Shown piece by piece: positions 46,453 to 56,420 of a DNA stretch of 64,000 nucleotides. Positions within the stretch are counted from its first letter, which is position 1, and every line of letters begins with the position of its first letter. The translations under genes were made by a program, and so were the position numbers. The notes beneath the pieces are model-generated. The model did no database searches. It had not been told where the DNA came from and saw only the letters and a list, made by a program, of their open reading frames with translations. This DNA is from Rhizophagus irregularis. Its lineage: Eukaryota; Glomeromycota; Glomeromycetes; Glomerales; Glomeraceae. The stretch is from NCBI RefSeq assembly GCF_026210795.1, contig NC_089450.1:310001-374000 (forward strand), in the 5' to 3' direction.

Positions 46453-47254
46453 GTATATAATATTATTCTAAAATATCGTTCCCTTTTACATGTACTAAAT
46501 TTTTTAAAAAAAATACAGATTCATGTGCGCATTATTCACATTTTGATTTCATTTATCTTTTATAAACAAGTTGTAGAAGATTTTAATTTTTTAAAACAAC
46601 CATCGGCTCAAAATTTATTGTCTCTTAAAAAAGACACTAAATCTCTTCAATAAAAATATGATTCTAATCATAATGTTACAGTGGCGTGCTTAAATATCAA
46701 AGCGAACGAATTGATCCGATTTATTGTCACACAATAACATTAAACTAACCGCAAAAATAAAACGATATTATAAATCTAATTATTTGGAAACTAACAATCT
46801 TTTATAAACATACCTTTGGACCGGATAATTTTTTTAGCGATCTTTATTGTCCCGTTAAATTCTTGTGCAGCCTTATTGTAATACTATTACGGTTAATTGG
46901 CGTTTTAAGTAAAGAATTCGCCACCTGGAAATTCGATATTTAAAATTTTTAAAATCGAAAAGTTTTCGATCATGTAATGATTAATCTCTTTCGTGTTAGT
47001 TATACAAATTATACAAAAATATAATAGTAAGAAATGTGATTTTAAATAAGTTTAAATTTCTATATTTCTATCATTATATTTTTTTTTGCAAAATCATTAT
47101 CATTTGATGTCGTAATATTTAATCATTAAATGAAATGAGGTTATCAAATTAGACTTTCATTTTTATTATTAATATTTTTTTTTCATTTTTATTTTAATTT
47201 TTTTTTTTTTTTTGATTTACACTCTCACTCTTCTCTTTAACGCTTAAAAAAAAA
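46453..47254. other. No gene recognised; upstream region of the kinase-like gene
   Basis: AT-rich sequence. A 76-codon frame (46,423-46,653) has no motif. Long T runs (47,150-47,215) just upstream of the ATG could be part of a promoter; no TATA box stands out. Confidence 0.35.
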
Positions 47255-50189
47255 ATGACTAAAATTATTGATCGAGTAAACTGGTTTCTTAATCGTAACT
47301 TGCCTTCGAATACTATTTTAACCAAAGATGATATTCCTTGGATCGACGAAAGATTTAGATCACGTGTTGTTATTTCTATTATGACCATGCAAATGTTTTC
47401 TATTATAGCTGTTATGGCGCTTTTCTTTTGGAGAACGAATGAATTATTTTCGGATATATACTTTAATTATTCCATTGCAATTGGTCTCATTTATGCTGGT
47501 ATATTTTTGTTCTTTTTATGCAATATAGTAATCTTTTTTTTTTGCTAATGAATAATGAATGTAATGAATGTACAAAATTTTCTCTTAGTTCAAATATACT
47601 GCTTGTATACTTCACGTGTTTCTGCAATCTTTTGTGTAAAGATTTTAGTACTCAGCTTATTGGCCACTTTCTGCTTGATTTTCTTGGATCCTAAAATGCA
47701 AGGTTATATTATCGCCAATTATTCGGTTAACGTCTATATTTTGTAAATAATGCACGTATAAATGATGAATTATTTATTCATTTTCTTTAGAAACTTTACT
47801 AATGAGTCGCAGTAGAATTTTCCTACTTCCACCTTTCAGGTATATATCATCTTAGATCGTTAATATGTGAATTTATATCTTTACTTATCAATTGTATATT
47901 TGTAGCTATATTTTTGCTGGTCGTAAATTTGGAATCTTGACCGCAACAATCACTTTTATGATCTATATTTTCAGTGTATTTTTGTGGTAGGTTTATATTT
48001 AATTTAAAATAGTACTATGATAATCAATCTTACAATTTATTTAAATAGGCAATCCATTCATACTATCCAAACCACTTTGTTCGGTATTTTTCATTTCTTA
48101 TTGGATCTAATTGTACCTATATTAATACTCGAGCGTGTTCTTGATACTGAGAGCGGGGATAAACAATCAGAGGAGGTAATACAAATTAAAGAGACTCAAA
48201 TTTTATGACGATTTTAATGTTAATAATACAATTATTTATATATAGGTTCAAGGTAGATCTGTATTTCTGAGAATCGTTAGCCATGGTGAATATGCTGCGC
48301 CTCACGTGTTTACTTAATAATAATAATAATAATTTTTTTTCGTCTTAATTATTCAAATTATAAGAGTTGAGAACGCCTATACATGGAATTTTAGCTAGTA
48401 CTGAAATTCTCCGTGGATCACAATTGACTTCAGCACAACGCTCGCTTATTTCTGCCATTCAAAGTGCCGGAACAAACGTTATTCACATTGCTGATCACAT
48501 TTTACGTATTTCCAACACGGTGAGTCAAATTCTTGTAAATTTAAAATCTATCAGATATTTATAAATTATTGATTGTGTTAATTTTAATTTTTATTAATAA
48601 ACAGAGAGGTTTTGGTAAATATCATTTGTTATTTATATTATTATATGGCGTTTTAAATATCACATTTAGATAATATAAGGTTTGTTTTATGTAGAACAAC
48701 GATCAGAACAGTTTGATTTATATCTTGCATGTGAACAAATTAGTGAAGGTAATTTCGAATAATTTTAATTGCGGGGGTTTTTTTTTAAAAAAAATAAAAT
48801 AAACTATATTGTATTCACGAAAAATAGGAATGTCCCCATTTCTTGAAAGTCAAAATTTTGATTTTGATTTTGATTATAAAGTACCATTTTCTCAATCTTT
48901 ATTAATTGGTGACATTGGACTTCTCAAACAAATTATTATAAACGTAAGTCTTTATTATGCATGATATTAATATGTGTTGTAATATCATCATTTAACAACT
49001 AACTATTTTATTCTTATTTTATATAAAGTCGATGAATAATATGGTACGTTAAACTGTTTAAAGCTCTTCAATTAAAATTACTTATGGGTTAATCGTTTAT
49101 GGTTAAAATTTTACCAGTTAAATATCGCTCGAGATGGCAAAGTAATGTTTACCGTCAAAGCCAAGGATGAAGGTGCAACACCTGAACGAACTGATAAACT
49201 TACAAATTTATTTACTGTCGAATTTAATCTTACTGGAATTGGTCAAATCCTAGATAATGTTGAATCTTACATTAAGGTAAAATTTTCTTTTGCAATAAAG
49301 GTGGTTTATGGAAGTTATTCATTTTATCTTTTATGATCATTATTTTAGAGATCGGATATTACAGAAACTTGTTCCGAACTTTATGATGGGATTAATGGAA
49401 TTAGGTATATTTAATAACCTTCATTATTTTTTATAATTTGAATTAAATCATTATATATTGAATTATTCATTTTTATAGATTCACTCAGTCACTTGTCGAT
49501 TCGATTGGTGGCAATTTCGAAATAAAGAAATCACCTGAGGATCCGAATTCTCATGAATCCTCATATACTTTTATTATTACTATTGACTTACAAAAGGCTG
49601 CGGAAGAAAATGATCGAATCAGCGTTACGAAACCATTTCCATTGCGTTACGTCACCGAAGTTGGGGCTGATCCAAGAATTTCACTTCGCGTTGGTATTAT
49701 TCGAACTCATAAAGAAGATTCTTTTATTATGAAAGAGATTGAGTCTATACTCAAAACAGATTTTGAAATGGAAACAGTTCAACGTATTTCCATTGAAGAC
49801 ATTGACAATGAGCGAGTCAATACTATTATTTTTGATACATCCGAAATTGAAGAACAAGTCATTGAAGAAGTATGTCAAAAAGCTAAGAGTGCTAATGTCC
49901 CGATTATTTTAATCACCAAATTGATGAGGACCAGCCTAGTCAGTGAAACGGTATCAAAATCCGGTATTAAAGAAGAAAAGGTTTATTTTATCGTCAAGGT
50001 AAGTATTTAATAAAAAAAAATATATTAAATTTATTAATAGTTTATATTTACATGAATGCATTTTTTTTTTATGTTAAAATGAATAAGCCTTTTACTCAAG
50101 TCAAGCTATGGAACGGATTGATTGCTGCGACAAACAAAATTAAGAAGACTGAATCTGATGAAGTTATTCAGAAAGAAGAAAAGTATTAA
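47255..50189 (+). CDS. Membrane-anchored histidine-kinase-like protein with degenerate ATP site and pseudo-receiver
   Basis: Fifteen inferred exons (47,255-47,498; 47,589-47,702; 47,791-47,839; 47,906-47,986; 48,049-48,175; 48,246-48,285; 48,365-48,519; 48,605-48,614; 48,695-48,748; 48,828-48,943; 49,029-49,043; 49,118-49,276; 49,349-49,404; 49,479-49,998; 50,088-50,189) join in one frame of 613 codons. Residues 1-200 hold about six hydrophobic segments. The H box V-S-H-E-L-R-T-P-I-H-G-I-L is made by splicing, with His218 intact. The kinase ATP domain is poor: the G1 box reads N-L-T-G-I-G-Q, with Leu373 where Asp is expected, and no G-x-G-x-G G2 box follows (I-N-G-I-R). The C-terminal receiver-like fold keeps K580-P-F but lacks the N-terminal acidic pair. 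It probably signals or scaffolds without normal kinase activity; this is inference. The exon 1 donor (GGTATATTT) and exon 2 donor (GGTTATATT) are the least certain. Confidence 0.8.
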
Positions 50190-51090
50190 AGTGTCGTTAT
50201 AATATGATGTAGAAACAGTACTTAGCTTTAAATTTATGAGAAGACGCAGAATTTACATTGTTCTAAAAATGGAAAAACTGAAAAAAGTAATCTTAAAATA
50301 ATTGCTATATAAATCCAAATAATAAAGAAGTATTTTTTTCCTGCAAATAATACAGTCTATAACGAAATTTTTTTTATAACGAATTTTTTAAATATAAATT
50401 CTCTATAAAGGAGTATTTTAATTAATATTGGCTATAACGAGTTAGAATTTCTATGGAACATAAATAATTAACCCTTAAGTATTTGCTTTTATGAGAATGT
50501 TTCAGCGAATTCGTTGAATAATATTGTTATGATAAACAAGTAATTTTTTTTCCTGCAAATAATATACTGTGATAGTACCCTTACGCATTTGCTTTTATGA
50601 GAATATTTCAACGATTTTTTTTTTTTGAATGATATTGCTATAAATAATAACGAGTAATTTTTTTTCTGTAAATAATTCTCCTTAATTACAATTTCTATTA
50701 TGACCTAGCTCCGCAGTACACAACAAACAAGCCACACTGTTAATAACTCTGAGCTTCACCTGCCACAGAGCCGGAACAATGTTATCACTACGAAGGAAGT
50801 GTTGTATAATGGTAACGATAGATCTGTTAACATAATGCTCGATACCATATTATAATTCGTATTTTACAGATCTATGTTTCACAGAATAGTAATAGTAACG
50901 TTTGTATTCGGATAACACATCTCATCGCCGCTTAATTTGCGTAGAAGTGGCGAAGCAATCAGTCCAACTGGCAGTATATCACGTGATCTTCTGATTCTGG
51001 TATCGACCACTTATATTCTTCTCCGCAGTCGATATGTGAATTTCATCACACGTATGACGTAATCACAAATATATAAGTGACAAAGATTCG
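50190..51090. repeat. Intergenic, with diverged tandem repeat
   Basis: From about 50,330 to 50,700 a unit of roughly 95 bp recurs (CTGCAAATAATATACTGTGA, GCATTTGCTTTTATGAGAAT, TTTCAACGATTT). The same unit reappears at 55,740-55,960. A block ending CTTATATTCTTCTCCGCAGT (51,010) also recurs near 55,520 and 55,590. No gene. Confidence 0.5.
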
Positions 51091-51093
51091 CGT

Positions 51094-51172
51094 TGGGAAG
51101 TTTGTTTTGGACAGATTTTGGGCAGCCTTTAATGTCCAAAACTTGTCCAAACTTTAAAACCCAACACTGGGC
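51094..51172. mobile_element. Inverted-repeat fragment ending CAACACTGG
   Basis: GTTGGGAAGTTTGTTTTGGA and the inverse of TCCAAACTTTAAAACCCAAC pair imperfectly around a TTGGACA/TGTCCAA core. This resembles one terminus or a short MITE with a CAGTGTTGGG end. A second terminus was not found. Confidence 0.4.
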
Positions 51173-51742
51173 CGGACGAAAGAAATTATTGGACAGTATA
51201 AAAAAGGATCTACAAAAAGTTGTAAATTCAGAAGATATATTTGACAAAACGCGAAAAAGAAAGGCTAGAGAAATCTGGAGGGTATGTTTGTTAATAATTT
51301 AACGAGTAAAAGAAAGCTGAACTCTTGGTCACATTATGAACTCTTAGTTCCTTTTCAAGCGCAATTACTTAGTTTGATGCTTGTGATGAACTCACGATTT
51401 GACGCAATCTGTTATTTTTTTTAGCACTGGGCTGGGTTAGGATTCTGACCTGAAATTTTGCAAAATAAAAATAATACTGAGTTATATTTTTTTCATCAAA
51501 TTAGGTAGACCACCAGATTTTAACAGCCGGAAACTCTGGAATCCAAAATATTGATAGCCGTCAAAGAAAACATCATCGAGAAGATGAAGAACCGGAAAAG
51601 GTACAAAAGAATTGCTGTGATTTGTCTCGATACCTTGCAACAATGGTTAGTAAGATGTTTCATTAAATTTATTTTTTTTCTTAACATATAGGTCGATGAT
51701 GATTCCACGTTTAGCTCCAAAATTGGGAATAGTCGTACGTAG
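51173..51742 (+). pseudogene. Three-exon gene fragment, unrecognised
   Basis: Exons 51,173-51,281, 51,505-51,600 and 51,692-51,742 splice in frame (donors GTATGT and GTACAA; acceptors TTAG and ATAG). The product would be a charged peptide (K-K-L-L-D-S-I-K-K-D-L, R-K-R-K-A-R-E-I-W-R, then D-D-D-S-T-F-S-S) ending at TAG 51,740-51,742. No start codon or domain is visible because the 5' side abuts the inverted-repeat fragment. A further Lys-rich open frame at about 51,960-52,092 may be part of the same debris. Confidence 0.4.
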
Positions 51743-52092
51743 GACCAAGAGTAGGAGAATTATACTGGATTATAATGAAGATTCCTTGGATGTTGCAAAA
51801 TATAAAAAGATTAATATTACTATATGTTAACTTATCATTATCTAATAATTACCTTACCTGTCAGCATATCTCAAAGTATTTAATGTGTGTCTAATATTCG
51901 AAATGTTTGGTGTTGTCGCGATCATGCAAATTCTTGAATTTTCGACGAAGGAATCTGTTGTTGAAAGCATTGAAATTGCCTAAAGATGAAAAAAGAATCA
52001 TAAAAAGTAATCCTGGACATGAGTCATCGATATCGTTAAGACAAAATGATGTCAAAGTTGATGATATAGATATGACATTGTCAAAAGTCTGA

Positions 52093-52696
52093 TATCTTGC
52101 GCATATTGCTTTTATTCACAAGGTTCATCACTTAATAAATTCTTTTATATATATCCTTATAGGATCACACTGTACTTTTTTACATTTATTAATAAAATTA
52201 TTTTTTTATACAATAAAATTTTGAATAGACTATAAATTAACTCGTGACTGATTTAATAATGTGATTATACGAGTCTATATAATAAAACACTTATTGTATA
52301 TAGTCTGTCGTAGAATCCAATCCTTGAAAGATTGATAGGAGTCGGTGGAATTGGTCGATATAAGATAGTCTTCTTTCCGGAAGAAAACGATTGTGATGTA
52401 ATCAAGTCAATATTCAATAAAATGAGTGGTCGAAACTAGAAAGTATAGTTTCGCCAAATGATCGGCGACACATGATCGATAATTTTTTAATAAAACGTTA
52501 AACTTTATTTGTTGATTAAGATGAAGAACTTAACTACATTCCTCCACATCAAAATTCTAAAATTAAAAATGTGTTTCCCGTTATACCACATCTTTGTTAT
52601 TCGTCCCAACTACGAAAAAAGTTAATCGACCCTCAGCAAAAAACCCACGTACGCGAAAACTATCCTAATATTTATCCTAAAAAAACCTACCCTTGA
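52093..52696. other. No gene recognised
   Basis: AT-rich spacer with no open frame or repeat that I can support. Confidence 0.35.
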
Positions 52697-53045
52697 TTAA
52701 AACAACAATACTATTCCTTGATTCCTTCCCCTTCCTCCTATATCCTCCGTACTTACTCCCTTCATCTTATCATCTTTAGCAAGATGAGTCACCACCTTCC
52801 TATCGTTAGCGTCAAATTCTTCAACCGCTTCTCTTGTTGGAATCCTGTTTGAATTATAAGGATGATAAGTAGGAATTAACTTTTTATCCACTTTAATATC
52901 CTTCTTTAATTGATTTGTTAACAGATCCCAAGCAATTAACATCTGATTCGGTATATTTCACTTCCTTGAACTTAAACAATTCGTCTCTACATTCATTAAT
53001 ATAGTCAAACCACGTCTTAACGTCTTGTTGAGAAGTCTTACAAGT
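52697..53045 (-). pseudogene. Unrecognised gene fragment, frame-shifted
   Basis: The minus strand reads Q-Q-D-V-K-T-W-F-D-Y-I-N-E-C-R-D-E-L, then shifts by one base near 52,940 into M-L-I-A-W-D-L-L-T-N-Q-L-K-K, a Lys/Asp-rich stretch and a stop at 52,697. Composition is protein-like in both parts. No family recognised. Confidence 0.35.
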
Positions 53046-53098
53046 GGTTTTTCATTACACCATATTCCTAATAAATGACAGATCCACGAGATATGCAA

Positions 53099-53130
<32 letters not shown>

Positions 53131-53920
53131 CGTACGGTACTATGACATTTCTTTGTTGTATTTATTTCTAAACAACAATATACCCTATCAATATTTAATA
53201 TTTACTTAATGTTGTCAATATAATGTACTTTTTTTCTTATAGAATTGTGTTTGTCTTTGCTGAGCAAAAATTGTATGTATTATTTACTTAACACCATGCC
53301 TGCCAGTGCTAATACCGATGCCAGTATTCAAGTTTTTTTTTGCCAGGCATTGGTGCCTAATGCAATACCTGCACCTGTGCCCAAATATTTTTTTTTAGGG
53401 CATGGGCATATGCCGGGTTGCAGAACCCTATTTTAAACAATACTGTCAGGCTGAGAAGAAAATGGTACCTTCCAGTAGTGGGATGAACGAGAATGTTAAT
53501 ACGTTATTACAAAAGTACAGTAATAACATCAATTATGCGACGCTAGGATACGATGTGGATTATCCGTTTTATTTGATGAGACTTCAATTGTAAATCGTGA
53601 CGCATATGATTTTATTCAATAGCCTACGCAATGGTCAAATCAGGTTTTAACGCATTGTAAATACAGTATAATTTTGGTTTGTTTATTCTATTATAGTTTA
53701 CTGTGTTTCCAATTATCAAACCTGCTTCACGATCGTAAGTTCGTGACCTATCTGAATATTCCTACAGAGATAGGATTGTTAATCGTTTTATGGATGTTTC
53801 TCTAGACACATGTTAGGACGTAGGTTTTGTTTTCTCTTGCGATCTCTCATCTCTTGAAAATATTTATCACGTTCTAATATAAGTTTTATTGCTAACAAAA
53901 AGGTGAAGTTGAAAACACAG
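53046..53920. other. Microsatellite and unassigned sequence
   Basis: A (TA)n run of about 16 units lies at 53,100-53,132. Around 53,290-53,440 a locally GC-richer patch holds repeated TGCC/GGCA words (GCCAGGCATTGGTGCC), possibly a transposon end. A short open stretch (53,460-53,593) ending in a stop looks like a gene scrap. Nothing assigned. Confidence 0.35.
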
Positions 53921-53929
53921 ATTGTAAAC

Positions 53930-54105
53930 ATAAGATCAGAAAAATTCTGGGCAACGACGTTCCGTTGAATGGGATCATGACGCTATATTAATTATGAAGG
54001 CAAACAATGTTGATTATCAAATAGAATTCTGTGAGGTTGTAGGTAACGCCTGCATACATGACGATCAAGGGGATCGAAAGAAATTTTTAAACTGTAAGTA
54101 GAGAC
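53930..54105 (+). pseudogene. Unrecognised protein fragment
   Basis: A plus-strand frame reads V-E-W-D-H-D-A-I-L-I-M-K-A-N-N-V-D-Y, then F-C-E-V-V-G-N-A-C and ends near 54,103 at a stop. The composition is protein-like and not repetitive. It may belong with the nuclease-like fragment downstream, but no splice path was established. Confidence 0.3.
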
Positions 54106-54287
54106 ACATTCAGTCCCTTAGTCCTATAGCCCATCTAAGATTATGGTAGAAATCCTTTCCCCGATTCATATAATGAGAATGAAAGCAAGGATCTTTATAG
54201 TGAAAATTCGTCTATCACTTAAACACTGGATATAGTGTTAGACCTAATATCCATATTTGGTATTATTGTTTAAGCAACATGAATTTT

Positions 54288-54826
54288 TGTAGATAACATT
54301 GTTAATATAAGAGATGACCATAATATAAAAAATTACTCCATGGATGGCGGAATTGATTTGATTGGAGAGCATAGGGGTGTAAAATTCGTTGTGCAGTGCA
54401 AGAATTTTACAGAAGACAAAGTAAATGCCTCCCTCGTTAGAGATTTTATTGTATGAATATTTATAATTTATATTTGAAATTAAAACCTTATATGACCTCA
54501 ACTAACGTCATTAATTATTCAGGGAGGATTATCAATTTATCCTCCTGATACATCAAAGGTAATATTAAACTTTATTTAATCAATAACATTTATGCCATAA
54601 ACCCATCGGATTATTAATAATTATTTTTTTCTTATCCCCACATAATAATAGATGTGTTAATAACAATTTCGAACACCAAGATCAAGATATGGGTAAAAGG
54701 AAAAACCTGCTCAGTAAACAATATTCTCTTTCGGCATTGTACGCCAACATTTAATACTGAGTCATTAGATGATAATAGAAGAGTTATGTTAACGTGTTTG
54801 GACATTTTTGGTCACAAATAGTTTTC
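54288..54826 (+). pseudogene. Mrr-type (PD-D/ExK) nuclease domain fragment
   Basis: The exon read from near 54,300 contains M-D-G-G-I-D-L-I-G-E-H-R-G and V-K-F-V-V-Q-C-K-N-F, the two strands of the Mrr/type IV restriction-like fold. The catalytic Asp is in D-x-G-I-D and the Q-C-K supplies the Q-x-K motif. The next exon (from about 54,523) gives G-G-L-S-I-Y-P-P-D-T-S-K, and a third (from about 54,652) gives V-L-I-T-I-S-N-T-K-I-K before a stop near 54,825. The catalytic residues look intact, but no start codon or full N-terminus is visible. Related domains in fungi are thought to be of bacterial origin or domesticated nucleases (general knowledge, low certainty). Confidence 0.5.
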
Positions 54827-54977
54827 TTATAGTAGAATAGATGATGTGATTTCTGGGACTGGCTGTCTCGAAATGCCTGGAGAATATCATGCTAGTTCTG
54901 GTGTAAGCGGCTAAGATCCATTAATAATACATGATGAGCTCTATGTACTACTACGTTCAAGAATCTTTTCTATTATT

Positions 54978-55155
54978 CTGATTTACACATGGACGACGCG
55001 CAATGAACAAATCTGAATTAATTCGGTAGAAAAACGGTCGGCGACAATGATAATAATTCAGATTCTGATTTACATATGGACGACGCGCAATGAACAAATC
55101 TGAATTAATTTGGTAGAAAACTTTCTTTTTTTGTCAAAAATCTATATATATTTTC
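54978..55155 (+). mobile_element. Relic of the CACTA tnpA-like gene 3' end, duplicated
   Basis: From about 55,033 to 55,155 the sequence is nearly identical to the inverted last codons and 3' flank of the tnpA-like gene of element B (30,104-30,030). It includes codons for D-S-D-L-H-M-D-D-A-Q and the stop. A shorter copy of the same piece precedes it (54,978-55,030). No terminus or other part of the element is present. Confidence 0.7.
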
Positions 55156-56420
55156 TGTTCATCTCTTTCATTGACCGCCTGATTGTATAGTGCAATTAAT
55201 CCCGATTTGCCATATATTGCAATAATTTTTCTTTCGAGTTCGGACAAGCGATCTCCATTCTATATAAGTGTTTTCATCAATATTTACAACTGAAGGAGTC
55301 CACTTGTTATTTGTACTATTATAAACAATATGTCTAACCTAAATAAATCCACAACCGAACTTAGAAAAAAATATTCTCATATTGCCGTAAAAAGATTGTC
55401 TGGTGGAAATACATTTTTGATAATTATTTCGAAGTGTAGTTTATCAAAAATTAATATTATTCTAATAGGATATGTGAAATAACATACAGTTTTTGCGTTA
55501 TCGATATTGGCTGTCCACTTATATTCTTCCCCGCAGTTGTTCACGTTATCTTCTTCCTAGTGATATCAGTCGATATTGGTCGTCCACTAATATTCTCCTC
55601 CGCAGTTGATAGTCGTTGTTAGGGCTCGACTACTTACTACAGTTGACCAATCCTTTTTTGGTACCGAATTATGTGCTCGTGCAAACCAGTGATGCGAAAT
55701 GAAAATACTACCATTGAAAAAGTTGATTCAACGATTTCTTCGAATGGTAATGTAATTTTTTTCCTGTAAATAATATACCGTGATAATACACCCTTACGCA
55801 TTTGCTTTTATGAGAATATATTTTAACGATTTCTTCGAATGATAATGCCAATAATAAACAAGTAATTTTTTTTTCCTGCAAATAATGTACCGTTATTAAA
55901 CCTTTAAATATTTGCTTTTTTATGAGAATATTTCAACGATTTATACTGAATTAATTTTGGATACGTAATACTTATGAAATGTTTCATTTATAAACCGTTC
56001 AAGGTGGTCAAATGTCAAAAGTCTCATATTGTTTATGGAATCGTAGAAATACTGTATCTATACGTCTACATGTCAACTTAACGTAAATTATTAATTTTTA
56101 TTCAAATTTCAAAAGTCATAAATATTTTACATGTCAACATAACGTAAATTATTAATTTTTATTCAAATTTCAAAAATCACATAAATTTGTCTAAAAAGAA
56201 AATGAAATTTATTTTTTTTTTAAAAAAAAACAATAACTATAACAATTAAAAAATCATATATATATATATCTACATATCAAACAATATTCAAACATAACAT
56301 AAAGTACATATACAAAAATACAAAAAATACAAATACAATAAATCTTTTTTTTTAAAAAAAATAAATAAATAAATAAAAAACCATAAACGATATAATAAAC
56401 AATACATGATTTTTTTTTTT
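55156..56420. repeat. Intergenic with shared and tandem repeats
   Basis: It repeats the CTTATATTCTTCCCCGCAGT block (55,520; variant 55,590) and the 95-bp tandem unit (55,740-55,960) also seen near 50.3-51.0 kb. A 65-bp direct duplication (TAACGTAAATTATTAATTTT) lies near 56,070-56,180. No gene. Confidence 0.5.
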
